From Lachnospiraceae bacterium (GTDB taxonomy: Bacteria > Bacillota > Clostridia > Lachnospirales > Lachnospiraceae), in assembly GCA_910575105.1 (NCBI GenBank), contig CAJTDK010000010.1:84388-148387 (forward strand): DNA of 64,000 bases. The letters are read 5' to 3'. Under the pieces are notes generated by a model. The model had not been told where the DNA came from, made no database searches, and saw nothing but the letters and a program-made list of their open reading frames with translations. The translations under genes and the position numbers were made by a program. Positions 36,248 through 45,287 of the stretch are shown here, piece by piece; within the stretch, counting starts at the first letter, position 1; the number at the start of each line of letters is the position of its first letter.

Positions 36248-36910
36248 CTACCGGCTGATAATTCCCTTTACCAGCTTGCTCAGCCGCTTATATACGATAA
36301 AGGTAACAACAGAAGTCACGCCGGCTTTGATCAGGTTAAAGGGCAGTATCCCGAAGACCGCCATGGTCACTACGCTCTTCATCGCCGGATTGACCGCGGT
36401 ACACATGCTCACGAAATCATTCATGGTCATCCCTGACAGATTGGCATAAAAGGGAATGATCAGATACAGGTTCGTAAAGACTGCCACTACCGACACGATC
36501 ACCGTGCCCACTGCCATCCCCGCTGCTGCCGTCTTCTTCGTCTTATGCCTGTGGTAGATCAACAGCGCCGGGAGCACATAGCTGCAGCTTAAGATAAAGT
36601 TCTGCAGTTCCCCTGTCCCTAAGGAAAAGGATCCCTGAATCACAAGCTGCAAAAGAATCTTTACGATGATAATGCACACCGCCGCAAAGGGTCCGAACAT
36701 AAATCCTCCCATCATCTCCATAAGCCCTGACAGGTCAAAAGACATAAACGGAGGCATAAACGGGATCGGAAAACGGAACAGCATAAGCACCGCGCTCACC
36801 GCCCCCATCAGCCCTACGAAAGCGATGGTCTTCACCTTCATGTGGATATCCGCACTTGTCTGCATCGCCTTTTTTCCTGTTACATTCGTTGTTTCATTCA
36901 CCTGGTTCAT
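36248..36910 (-). CDS. ribU: Riboflavin ECF transporter S component
   Basis: About 220 residues from MNQVNETTNV (AAAGGAGATTTCAGT upstream), with six predicted membrane helices. The first helix region has VKTIAFVGLMGAVSAVLMLF, followed by FRFPIPFMPPFMSFDLSG, a RibU hallmark for riboflavin binding. It captures riboflavin and works with a shared ECF energising module not in this window. The upstream FMN riboswitch confirms the assignment. Confidence 0.93.
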   Translation of the reverse strand: MNQVNETTNVTGKKAMQTSADIHMKVKTIAFVGLMGAVSAVLMLFRFPIPFMPPFMSFDLSGLMEMMGGFMFGPFAAVCIIIVKILLQLVIQGSFSLGTGELQNFILSCSYVLPALLIYHRHKTKKTAAAGMAVGTVIVSVVAVFTNLYLIIPFYANLSGMTMNDFVSMCTAVNPAMKSVVTMAVFGILPFNLIKAGVTSVVTFIVYKRLSKLVKGIISR

Positions 36911-36964
36911 ACTGAAATCTCCTTTCTTTCCGGGATACCGCCGACAAAGGGACGGTTTTCCCCT

Positions 36965-37153
36965 GTACAAAAATAAAATAACCCGCGACTAATTACGTCC
37001 CGGGCATATAAATGCAGAAAATGTCTTTTCTCATCCGGACTGTAACCGTCGGTTCCGGAATTCCTGTCATCAAAGACACGTCACCGGATCAGCCGCCAAA
37101 GCGGGTCATGGACTATACCATCGGTAGGGACTTCCACCCTGCCACAAAGACTT
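36965..37153 (-). ncRNA. FMN riboswitch (RFN element) with terminator
   Basis: On the minus strand the RFN landmarks appear in order: GGCAGGGTGGAAGTCCC, TGACCCGC, GATCCGGTGA, AATTCCGGAACCGACGGTTA and GTCCGGATGAGA. GTCTTT (37146-37151) pairs with AAAGAC (37023-37028) as the closing P1 stem. Downstream CCCGGGAC and GTCGCGGG (36983-37004) with TTATTTTATTTTTG form the expression-platform terminator. FMN binding should stop transcription of ribU. Confidence 0.93.
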
Positions 37154-37208
37154 TCATATTCAGTTTTACCTTGAATAGAGATTGCAGTAACATCATCTGC
37201 TGATGTCT

Positions 37209-37237
37209 ATTATAGACCGGTATGTGCGGATTGTAAA
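37209..37237 (-). promoter_or_regulatory. ribU promoter
   Basis: TTTACA (37232-37237) and TATAAT (37209-37214) on the minus strand are separated by 17 bases, about 50 bases before the FMN aptamer. Confidence 0.75.
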
Positions 37238-37239
37238 TA

Positions 37240-37256
37240 GGAAAATATGATTTTCC
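37240..37256 (-). terminator. Weak hairpin after the flippase-like gene
   Basis: GGAAAAT and ATTTTCC with a three-base loop follow the stop at 37259 on the minus strand; the stem is AT-rich and only moderately convincing as a terminator. Confidence 0.3.
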
Positions 37257-37258
37257 AT

Positions 37259-38278
37259 TCAATGCTTTGTCACATTCACAGCCAGAAATACCAGCAGCCC
37301 AAGCCCCATCACCGCATAAAAGCTGACCCCTCGCGTGATGCACAGAGACGCCGTAAGATATTTCCCCGGAAAGATACCCGCGAACACGCTGGCATACATC
37401 GCCTCCGTAATCCCCTGCGCCCCAGGGACCGGCAGCATATCCACTGCGATATAGACCGACGCCTGCACGAAGATGACCGCAAGCAGACCCGTGCCGGAAA
37501 GCCCAAGCCCCCGGTACACCACATAGGGCAGCACAAACACCGTAAACCGCTGCAGGAAGATACCTGCAAGGACCACCGCCATCATCCGCCTGTTTTCCTT
37601 AAAAAAGCACACCGTTTTCTGATACCCGCAAAGGAAGCTTTCCATCCTCTCCCGCCGTACCCCAGACTGTTTCCAGATCCGCAGTTTCATTAAGAATCTG
37701 TCCACTTGGGAAAAAAGGAACCGGATGGCTCCCGGCGAGAACATCACCAGCAAAAGGATCACCACCAGCGCGGTATTCAAAAACAGGCCAAAAAAATAGA
37801 GCCCGTAATATTTCTGCAGATAGTCCTTCAGGTGAGCGTTCCACAGCAAAAGAATCCCGATCCCGGTAAGAACTAGCACCAGCTTATAGACGACGGCGAC
37901 GCTCATGAGCACCACCGACGAAGCAGAAAGGGAATTGCCGTCCCTCTTCATATAATAAAGCTGCATAGGCTGCCCGCCCGTAGCAGAGGGCGTAAGCCCC
38001 GAGAAGAAAAATCCGATAAAGGAGTAAGCGATACAGCGGAACATCCCTGCCCGTTCCCCGACACCCTTAAGCAGATACCAGATCATCACTCCTTCCGCCG
38101 ACACGAACAGCACCGCCAGCAAAAAAGCCGCCGCCAGATACGCCCCCGGCATCTTCCGGACTGCATCCGCCGTCTGGGATATATCCTGATTTCGAAAGAC
38201 AAACCAGAAGGTCAGTATCATGACGGCTGTAAAAACAGCAATATTGATCAAAAATCTGCGGATCCCCTTCTCACTCAT
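37259..38278 (-). CDS. LPG-synthase-TM/YbhN-type membrane flippase-like protein
   Basis: About 339 residues from MSEKGIRRFLINI (AAGGAGTCTCTGTCT before the ATG), with around eight helices. Family marks are SFIGFFFSGLTPSATGGQPMQ and DMLPVPGAQGITE, shared by the membrane half of MprF and by YbhN-like proteins that move lipids across the membrane. No aminoacyl-transferase domain is attached. It overlaps the upstream peptidase gene by eight bases, in a cluster with a glycosyltransferase. Confidence 0.8.
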   Translation of the reverse strand: MSEKGIRRFLINIAVFTAVMILTFWFVFRNQDISQTADAVRKMPGAYLAAAFLLAVLFVSAEGVMIWYLLKGVGERAGMFRCIAYSFIGFFFSGLTPSATGGQPMQLYYMKRDGNSLSASSVVLMSVAVVYKLVLVLTGIGILLLWNAHLKDYLQKYYGLYFFGLFLNTALVVILLLVMFSPGAIRFLFSQVDRFLMKLRIWKQSGVRRERMESFLCGYQKTVCFFKENRRMMAVVLAGIFLQRFTVFVLPYVVYRGLGLSGTGLLAVIFVQASVYIAVDMLPVPGAQGITEAMYASVFAGIFPGKYLTASLCITRGVSFYAVMGLGLLVFLAVNVTKH

Positions 38279-38861
38279 AGACAGAGACTCCTTCCAGCCA
38301 GTGCGGCATCGGATCCGTCCTCCATGCCGCCTCGTCACCCTCCACCAGCTTAGACAGCTCTCCCTCAAACACCGGCTCCATTTCCTCATACTGGTAAAAA
38401 TCCTTTGGCGTCACCAGGGAAAAGTGCTTATCCGCGATGCAGATCCCCTCCTCGCCCAGCACCCTTGCCAGGTAGGATGAGCAGGTATACTGATCCCTCA
38501 CATAAAGAGGAATCCCCAGCACGAGAAAGGGCAGCGCCAGCACGGCATAATGGATGCGGTACCTCCGCTCATGATCGGCGCGCAGCTTATCCATGATCCT
38601 GCGTTTCTGCTCTCTGGTGCAGGCAAGCCTGCACACCCGGTAATACGCCCCCGGAAATGTATGTAAGATCTCGTATTTGTCCTCTCGTTCAAACCCGGCA
38701 AGGATGGGGACTGACGGGTCCCTCCTCCCTACGCTGTAGCACTCCGAAAGCCGCTCGTCCGCCGCCAACGCCACATGGACGTACCGCTGCTTCAGGAAAC
38801 TGCGGATCAGCCCGGCAAAAAATCCCGGCGTGTCGATAAGCGCGATATAAATATATGTCAT
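38271..38861 (-). CDS. Permuted papain-like (YiiX/NlpC-P60-related) cysteine hydrolase
   Basis: About 196 residues from MTYIYIALIDTPGFF (AGGAGGATAAGGAC upstream). Order of likely active-site parts: histidine in RYVHVALAADE and cysteine in DQYTCSSYLARVLG, the circularly permuted arrangement of YiiX/YebB-like enzymes that cut peptide or lipid-ester bonds. No signal peptide is evident. It sits between a glycosyltransferase and the flippase-like gene; the true substrate is unknown. Confidence 0.6.
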   Translation of the reverse strand: MTYIYIALIDTPGFFAGLIRSFLKQRYVHVALAADERLSECYSVGRRDPSVPILAGFEREDKYEILHTFPGAYYRVCRLACTREQKRRIMDKLRADHERRYRIHYAVLALPFLVLGIPLYVRDQYTCSSYLARVLGEEGICIADKHFSLVTPKDFYQYEEMEPVFEGELSKLVEGDEAAWRTDPMPHWLEGVSVYE

Positions 38862-38935
38862 GTCCTTATCCTCCTGCAGCCCGCATGAATGCCCGGCAGG
38901 CCTGCTCCTGTACATTCCGCCGGGCCGCTGCGTTT

Positions 38936-39985
38936 TTATTGGAATTTGTAGATCCTTCTGGCAAGCCGGTAGCCGTCTATGGTCGCTCTTTTCCCCAGCT
39001 TCCCAGGAAGGTTGGTAAGGCCGCACAGCTTGGTAAACCGCAGCCTCCAGTAGAGCCCCGGATCCTGCTCCTTGATCTCCTCCCAGAGCATGGCGTACCT
39101 GATCTTCGCCTCCTCATCGCCTTTAAGCAGCAGATGAATGGAGGATATGGCCATCATGATGGAAATATTGCGGCACATATAACCGGCAAGCTTGGGGTGT
39201 ACCCTTCTTACTTCGTTCAGGTCCACGCACTCTGCCACGATCTTGGTCACCCGGATCTGCTGCTCGATCCGCCGGATCATCATCTGCTCATTTACCGACT
39301 GGTCCTCTCTGCCGATGTAATACTGGTAAAGGTCAAGGTTCAGGTAGCAGATCGTCTCCACGTAAGGAAGGGGCTGATAAGCAAAGATATTATCCACGTA
39401 GAAGGTATGCTCCGGAAGAACGGTCCCGGAGCTTCTAAGCACCTCCGTGCGGTAAATGAGCGCATGCATGATCATATACTGGGACGGCCGGAAAGTGCCC
39501 ATATCATCCCATCCTGTGATCTCGCCCTCCGGGAACACATTCCCGTATCTCATGGTCTTTTTTGTCCCCTCATCCAGATGGTTGTAGGTATAGTTGCAGA
39601 TAAGAAGATCCGGGCAGACTTCCTCCTCACCCCTGCTCTCCCTGACACACCAGTCCTCCAGCCTCTCGATAAGCTTTCGGTACGCGCCCTCGTCGAACCA
39701 GTCGTCCGAATCCAGCACCTTAAAATATCTTCCTGTGGCAAGAGACAGCCCTGCATTTACCCCGGAGCCGTGCCCACCGTTTTCTTTATGTACTACCCTC
39801 ACCGTGTCCGGGAAGCGCCTGACGTAATCGTCGGCGATCTCTCCCGTCCGGTCCGTGGAGCCGTCATTGACCACGATGATCTCTACATGCTCCATCCACC
39901 CCCGCGGCAGGATCAGCGAATCAAGACAGCGTTCCAGATATTGCTCCGAATTATAGCTTGGTATGGTAATCGTTAAGTATTTCAT
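38936..39985 (-). CDS. Family 2 glycosyltransferase
   Basis: About 349 residues from MKYLTITIPSYNSEQYL (AGGAGG before the ATG). The GT-A fold shows IIVVNDGSTDRTGEIADDY, the DxD-type KVLDSDDWFDEG, and HKENGGHGSGVNAGL. It transfers a sugar from a nucleotide donor to an unknown acceptor at the membrane face. First gene of a three-gene minus-strand cluster. Confidence 0.88.
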   Translation of the reverse strand: MKYLTITIPSYNSEQYLERCLDSLILPRGWMEHVEIIVVNDGSTDRTGEIADDYVRRFPDTVRVVHKENGGHGSGVNAGLSLATGRYFKVLDSDDWFDEGAYRKLIERLEDWCVRESRGEEEVCPDLLICNYTYNHLDEGTKKTMRYGNVFPEGEITGWDDMGTFRPSQYMIMHALIYRTEVLRSSGTVLPEHTFYVDNIFAYQPLPYVETICYLNLDLYQYYIGREDQSVNEQMMIRRIEQQIRVTKIVAECVDLNEVRRVHPKLAGYMCRNISIMMAISSIHLLLKGDEEAKIRYAMLWEEIKEQDPGLYWRLRFTKLCGLTNLPGKLGKRATIDGYRLARRIYKFQ

Positions 39986-40122
39986 CCCTTTATCCTCCTG
40001 CGTCAATTCTTTTCATGTTAAAACAAGTTTACCAGACAATTCTTAAGAGAATGATTTCATAATTCGAAAGAAATACGAAAGATTATGTTAAATCTGATGA
40101 AAGACGGCCGTCACGGATGCTC

Positions 40123-42696
40123 CTACGTCATGTCGTCCCGGAGGGCATCGATGATATTCTCCTTCTTGATCTTCCTGACAGAATACAGCATGGTCACAAA
40201 CACGATCAGGAACACGCCAAGCATACTGAGGGCGATAGCCAGCCACGGAACGACAAAGTCAATGTTTTCTGCCCCGAACTGCATAAACTGATAGATTCCA
40301 TAGGAGACAAGAAGCGACAGCGGAATTCCCCACAAAAGCGCCCGGAACCCGTAGAGGATACACTCGAAGTTCATCATATCCTGGAAGGCGCGCTCTGACA
40401 TGCCTACGGAACGCAGCATGGCAAGCTCCCGACGTCTGAGTTTGATATTGGTGGATATGGTGTTGAATACATTGGCAACAGCGATCAGCGTGATCATGGC
40501 GATAAAGGTATAGCAGAACACATTGGCGATAAAGATCATATTGTTATTCTGCTCCGCTAGCTTGTTCGTGTTGATCAGAAGGTAGCTCTCCTCCACATCC
40601 GAACCGGAAATGATCTTTCTCATGTCACTCTCCGTCCGTGAAGGATTGTCTGATCTGACCGACAGCCCTTTAGCAATGATCCGGGTATCCGGTGCGATCA
40701 GTTGTCCTTTCATGGAATAAGGCGCCACTATGCTAAAGATATAGGGCATCTGCTCCACCATGTCCTCACTGTTCAGGGCGGGAAGGACATCCGGCATGAT
40801 CATCTTCACAAACCTAAGCTTTACCGGAGCCTGATGCCCCTTTGCCTCACCGTTCTGTGCAGGCAGGTTGAGGGTAAGCTCCTCGGAAGGATGATGAAAC
40901 ATATCCTCGAAGTCATCCACTTCCTGTATACGGTTCACGGCCTCATGATCTACCACCCCGATGGCAAGAAGCCCTTCATCCTCTTGTTTCAGCCCAGCCT
41001 CTTTCACCAGTCTCCCATAAGCATCATCATCTATAATCTGAAGATTTACCGCAAGTTCTGTCTCCTTTTTCCCGTCAGGGAGCTTCATGGCCTCCTTCAG
41101 CTCATCGGTCAGACATTCTGTCTCTACAGCCGTACTGCCGCTTACATTCATCTGATAAAAGCATTCCGTCACATCCTTTGCCTCCTTAAACTCATCCTGG
41201 AAGTCAAACAGCTCCTCATCCGTCATATCCTTTGCAGAAAATGCAATATTGTAGGTAGTAAATACAACCGCCGCCTCGGAAGCATGCTGAAGCTGGATCA
41301 CAAAACTGTTGGTGGCCACAAAAATGATTACGCTAAGCGCAAGGGAAAGAATGATGCTCCGGTAACGGTGCCTGTTCCGCTTGAAATTCTTGACGGCAAG
41401 GGTTCCCGGCAGCCCGAATAGGTATCCCGACAGCCGTCCTGTCTTTACCTTCTTCCCTTCCAGCTTCACCTCGTTCGTCTGGCGGATACATTCCATCACA
41501 GGAGTTTTTACCGCCTTTCTTGCCGGAAGATACGCAGAGATCTGGATCGTAATCAGACATAGCAGCACCGCCGCTAAAACTGCCGGCAGCGACAGCACCA
41601 TCGTTAAAGGAACGGTGCTGTAGATCACGCCCTGAAAATTCTCTGACACCAGCAGGATCACTGCCTTTATGCCCGCAATGCCAAGGAGCACCCCGGCCGG
41701 GATTCCCGCCGCGCCGATGCAAAAGCCTTCAAACAATACAGAGTTTCTAAGCTGCTTTTCCGTCGCCCCCACCGACATCAGAATGCCCAGCTGGCGGGTG
41801 CGCTCGCTCAGGGAGATGCTGAAAGCATTGCGGATCAGGAATACCGAGCCAAGTGTGACGATGCCTGCCGCGATTCCTCCCACGATATACAAAAGCAGGT
41901 TAAAGATCTGGTTACCGGATGCGCCCATGAACCGAAGCACATCGTCATTCAGCGCGACCGCCGCTCCTGCTCCTTTGCCTGCCGCGTAAGCTTTGGCGTT
42001 CCAGGGAGCTTTCAGCCTCACGAACACACTGCTGCTTGCCGGCTCCTCTCCTTTCTTACATCTGGTGACCAGAGTATAGCCCGGGTCGCCGGAATCTGTG
42101 TAGGAATGTCTTGCGCAGATTCCCACCACGGTGTAGGATCTCTTTTCCCTGACCATAAGCTTTTCCTTGCCCTTTTCATAAGGGTCTGACTGTCCAAGCT
42201 TTTTTCTGCCCCTTACACGGTCGCCTATGGACAGATCCAGAGTGTCCCCCTCCGACAGATTCACTCCCCCGGAAGAGAGCACACCGCCGGATACTAAGAT
42301 CTCGCTGTCATTTTCCGGCAGCCGCCCGGACAGCAGATCAACTGGCAGCGCGTCAAAGGTATCCTCACCGTACCCGGTGATAAATACATAAGGAGCTTTT
42401 TTATTTTTACTTCCCTTAAGCTTCGCGTAGCCGATATTTTCCGTAATGACTGCCGCTTCTGCCTCCTTATCCTCCGCCCGTTCCTTCGCAAAGGAGGGGG
42501 ACACTTCCTTAAACGCCACATGCCAGATCCCGGTCTTTGCCTGCGCCCCGCGCACCATGTAATCCAGCAGGGACACGCCGAAGGTGGCTCCTGCAGTCAC
42601 CAGGGCGGCTGAGAGGGCGACGCCTGCGATCGTCACAAGGGTTCTGGACTTATTTTTCTTTAACCCTTGAAGTGCAACCTTATGAAAAATATTCAT
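40123..42696 (-). CDS. FtsX-family ABC transporter permease
   Basis: An 857-residue permease built from two FtsX repeats. Helix 1 (residues about 18-42) is followed by a large outside domain (45-265) and a membrane block with SERTRQLGILMSVGATEKQL. A second helix (about 445-470) is followed by another outside domain and a final block with LRRRELAMLRSVGMSERAFQ. It probably forms a mechanotransmission or antimicrobial-peptide-resistance complex with the ATPase, whose stop codon it overlaps by four bases. Upstream regulators suggest it is part of a sensing-detoxification module. Confidence 0.88.
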   Translation of the reverse strand: MNIFHKVALQGLKKNKSRTLVTIAGVALSAALVTAGATFGVSLLDYMVRGAQAKTGIWHVAFKEVSPSFAKERAEDKEAEAAVITENIGYAKLKGSKNKKAPYVFITGYGEDTFDALPVDLLSGRLPENDSEILVSGGVLSSGGVNLSEGDTLDLSIGDRVRGRKKLGQSDPYEKGKEKLMVREKRSYTVVGICARHSYTDSGDPGYTLVTRCKKGEEPASSSVFVRLKAPWNAKAYAAGKGAGAAVALNDDVLRFMGASGNQIFNLLLYIVGGIAAGIVTLGSVFLIRNAFSISLSERTRQLGILMSVGATEKQLRNSVLFEGFCIGAAGIPAGVLLGIAGIKAVILLVSENFQGVIYSTVPLTMVLSLPAVLAAVLLCLITIQISAYLPARKAVKTPVMECIRQTNEVKLEGKKVKTGRLSGYLFGLPGTLAVKNFKRNRHRYRSIILSLALSVIIFVATNSFVIQLQHASEAAVVFTTYNIAFSAKDMTDEELFDFQDEFKEAKDVTECFYQMNVSGSTAVETECLTDELKEAMKLPDGKKETELAVNLQIIDDDAYGRLVKEAGLKQEDEGLLAIGVVDHEAVNRIQEVDDFEDMFHHPSEELTLNLPAQNGEAKGHQAPVKLRFVKMIMPDVLPALNSEDMVEQMPYIFSIVAPYSMKGQLIAPDTRIIAKGLSVRSDNPSRTESDMRKIISGSDVEESYLLINTNKLAEQNNNMIFIANVFCYTFIAMITLIAVANVFNTISTNIKLRRRELAMLRSVGMSERAFQDMMNFECILYGFRALLWGIPLSLLVSYGIYQFMQFGAENIDFVVPWLAIALSMLGVFLIVFVTMLYSVRKIKKENIIDALRDDMT

Positions 42697-43379
42697 GACC
42701 GCACCATCCTTTCATCCCGCACGACTTTCCCGTCGGAGATTCCGATAATGCGGTCCGCCTGCAGCGCGATATTTTCATCGTGGGTGACAAGGAGAAGGGT
42801 CTGTCCGTAGATTCGGTTGCTCTCCTTCAACAGCTTGATGATCTCGTGCCCATTCTTGCTGTCAAGGCTTCCCGTCGGCTCGTCGGCAAGCATTACCTGA
42901 GGCGCGTTCATCAGCGCCCGGCCGATGGCGACACGCTGCTGCTGCCCTCCGGAGAGCTGGTTCGGCAGATGGTTCTTGCGCTCCTCAAGCCCTAAGAGAT
43001 GCAAAAGCTCGTATAACCGCTGCTCATTGACCTTTCGCCTATCCATGAGAATGGGGAGAGTGATATTCTCCACCACGTTCAGGGTCGGGATCAGGTTATG
43101 GAACTGGTAGATCAGCCCGACCTGCCGCCTCCGAAAGACTGCCAGACGGACACTGCTCTGGGCATAGATATCCTGCCCGTTCAGAAAAATCTTTCCGCTT
43201 GTGGGTATATCCACGCAGCCGATAGCGTGGAGCAGGGTAGATTTCCCGGAACCGGAAGCGCCGATGATGGCCGTAAACTCTCCCTTCTTAATGTCAAGTG
43301 AAACATGGTCCAGGGCGACTACCTGGCTCTCGCCCTCGCCGTAGACTTTGCACAGATTGTGAATCTTTAAAAATTCCAT
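42693..43379 (-). CDS. ABC transporter ATPase, MacB/LolD type
   Basis: A 228-residue ATPase with Walker A GASGSGKST, LSGGQQQRVAIGRAL and Walker B VMLADEPTGSLD, the pattern of ATPases that partner FtsX-type permeases. Its stop overlaps the permease start (ATGA), showing tight coupling. The gap of 83 bases to the kinase gene has a dyad around ACTTTAAAGT but no clear promoter. Confidence 0.92.
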   Translation of the reverse strand: MEFLKIHNLCKVYGEGESQVVALDHVSLDIKKGEFTAIIGASGSGKSTLLHAIGCVDIPTSGKIFLNGQDIYAQSSVRLAVFRRRQVGLIYQFHNLIPTLNVVENITLPILMDRRKVNEQRLYELLHLLGLEERKNHLPNQLSGGQQQRVAIGRALMNAPQVMLADEPTGSLDSKNGHEIIKLLKESNRIYGQTLLLVTHDENIALQADRIIGISDGKVVRDERMVRS

Positions 43380-43462
43380 AGTATAAGCCTTCCTTTCTTT
43401 AGAACTGACTTTATCATAGACCTTTTCACTTACATTTCCGTGACTTTAAAGTGAGAGATGTG

Positions 43463-44452
43463 TCACTTTGGAAAACGGATGGTAAATACAGCGCCTCCTT
43501 CGGGGTGGTTCCTGGCGGTAACCGTGCCATTCTGCCGGGTTATGATGTTCCTGCAAAGGGCAAGGCCGATACCAAACCCTGCGGTACGCGTATCTTTCCC
43601 CCGGTAGTACCGGTCAAACACCCGGGTAAGCTCTTCCTCTTTAAATCCCTTCCCGCTGTCGCGTACCGTGATCTCGGTGTAGAGGGCGTTATCCTGGCAG
43701 GCCACCCAGACCCTGCCGCGGTCCTTCGCACTTTCCATGCAGTTTTTCAGCACATTCCCAAGGCCTTCTGCCAGCCATTCGAAATCACCTTCGATAAAGA
43801 TCCCCTCCGGTACAGACACCGTAAGCTCCACCTCATGGATCTCCATGGGGATCAGTAAAGGACGGATAGCCGTTTCCACAAGGCTTTTCACTTCAATCCT
43901 TTCTTTCTGGAAAATGATGATCCCCGCGTCCAGACGGGACAGCTTAAGGAGGGACGTAAGCAGCATGTCCATCTGGGCAAAAAGCTCTTCTGTCTCCCGG
44001 AGAAGCTCCGCTTCGTCCTCATCCCGGGGATTGTCTTCCAAAAGTGACAGAATCAGATTAGCGGAGGTAAGGGGCGTCTTGAGCTGGTGGGCAATGTCCG
44101 CCAGAGACTGCGCTAGATGCTCCTTCTCTTTTTTCAGTGCATTGTTCTGCTCCCGGATGCGCGCCGTCATCTTCCCCACCTCGCTCTCTAATATAGACAG
44201 CTCCCCCTCTTCGCAGCCTGCGATATAGACTCTGTCTGCATCGTGGAGCACCTGGTCGATCTCTTCTGACACCCGGGCGATCCTTTTGTACCTCTCCCTG
44301 GTAAAGCCTAAGAAGAGGAGGCCGGACAGAAAAGCGAAAAAAGCGGCAAGGAGCCCTGCCGCCGGGTGGATCTTATACGCCGCGATGCTCACGGCTGCCG
44401 CTGTCAGCAGAAACACACAGGTAAACTGCCGGATTTCTTTATTCCGTAGCAT
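43463..44452 (-). CDS. Sensor histidine kinase
   Basis: A 329-residue kinase with two close N-terminal helices (residues about 11-28 and 32-48) and almost no outside loop, the intramembrane-sensing type. H-box: LADIAHQLKTPLTSANL. The ATPase domain has NVLKNCMESA, DSGKGF and GFGIGLAL. Such kinases often sense drug transport by their neighbouring ABC exporter rather than the drug itself. Follows the response-regulator gene by six bases. Confidence 0.88.
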   Translation of the reverse strand: MLRNKEIRQFTCVFLLTAAAVSIAAYKIHPAAGLLAAFFAFLSGLLFLGFTRERYKRIARVSEEIDQVLHDADRVYIAGCEEGELSILESEVGKMTARIREQNNALKKEKEHLAQSLADIAHQLKTPLTSANLILSLLEDNPRDEDEAELLRETEELFAQMDMLLTSLLKLSRLDAGIIIFQKERIEVKSLVETAIRPLLIPMEIHEVELTVSVPEGIFIEGDFEWLAEGLGNVLKNCMESAKDRGRVWVACQDNALYTEITVRDSGKGFKEEELTRVFDRYYRGKDTRTAGFGIGLALCRNIITRQNGTVTARNHPEGGAVFTIRFPK

Positions 44453-44458
44453 CCTTGC

Positions 44459-45130
44459 CTACACCCCCAATCGGTAGCCCGTCCCCCGGACGGTCAGGAT
44501 GATCTGCGGCTTTGCCGGGTCTTCTTCTATCTTCTCCCGCAGGCGCTTGATATATACGGTCAGCGCATTGTTGGTGACGAACTCCCCTGCCGCGTCCCAC
44601 AGCTCGTTTAGCAGCCTGTCTCTCGTGATAATGCTCCTGGGATTGCTGACGAATACAAGCAGCAGACGGTACTCCAGGGCAGAGAGAAAGACTTCGCTGC
44701 CGTCCTTCTTCACGATACCGCTTGCCGTATCCACAGAAAGCCCTCCAACCTCAAACACAAAGGAGCCTTTCCCGCTCTTCCTAAACGCCGCCTTAATTCG
44801 GGCGACCAGCTCACGGGGGCGGAAGGGCTTGGTAATATAATCGTCCGCGCCCATGTTAAGCCCTGTGACAACGCTGGCCTCATCCCCTGATGCCGTCAAA
44901 AAGATCACCGGGATGTCCTGCTGCGCCTTGATCTCCGTGCAGACGGTAAACCCGTTGCCGTCCGGCAGGGAGATATCCACCAGCGCCAGGTCGAATCTGT
45001 GCGTTGAAAGAAGCTGTTCTGCCCCGCTCCGGTTGGAAGCATGGGTGACTCCAAAGCCCTCGCCGTAAAGCAAGAGGGATAGATTCTTCGCAATCGCGCT
45101 GTCGTCCTCAACTAAAAAAATCTGTTTCAT
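44459..45130 (-). CDS. OmpR-family response regulator
   Basis: A 223-residue regulator with receiver domain (EDDSAIAKNL, phosphorylation aspartate in LALVDISLPDGNGF, NMGADDYITKPF) and winged-helix DNA-binding domain (YRLLLVFVSNPRSIITRDRLL, IILTVRGTGYRLGV). AAGGAGGGCAT precedes the ATG. It leads the regulator-kinase-ATPase-permease row. Confidence 0.92.
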   Translation of the reverse strand: MKQIFLVEDDSAIAKNLSLLLYGEGFGVTHASNRSGAEQLLSTHRFDLALVDISLPDGNGFTVCTEIKAQQDIPVIFLTASGDEASVVTGLNMGADDYITKPFRPRELVARIKAAFRKSGKGSFVFEVGGLSVDTASGIVKKDGSEVFLSALEYRLLLVFVSNPRSIITRDRLLNELWDAAGEFVTNNALTVYIKRLREKIEEDPAKPQIILTVRGTGYRLGV

Positions 45131-45139
45131 ATGCCCTCC

Positions 45140-45171
45140 TTATAAAATGGGAGGAGCATGCCGCTCCTCCC
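45140..45171 (-). terminator. Hairpin upstream of the response regulator gene
   Basis: GGGAGGAGC and GCTCCTCCC (45163-45171 and 45149-45157) form a perfect 9-bp stem followed on the minus strand by ATTTTATA. It ends the secreted-protein transcript or attenuates the regulator operon. Confidence 0.6.
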
Positions 45172-45287
45172 GCCGTCTTGTTTTTCATTCCCGTAATCTT
45201 ATCCCTTGCCGCTCATCAAATACCTCCGGCGTCTGGCCGGTATCCGCTGTACAGCCGCCGGCATATCCTCCAGATTCAGCAGGGATC

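Noticed and set aside
38855..39976. A 373-codon + strand frame
   Set aside because: Shadow of the glycosyltransferase gene, which has the GT-A motifs on the other strand.
43436..43462. Dyad around ACTTTAAAGT between kinase and ATPase genes as an operator
   Set aside because: Short, only the 10-bp core is symmetric, and no matching copy was found elsewhere in the window.
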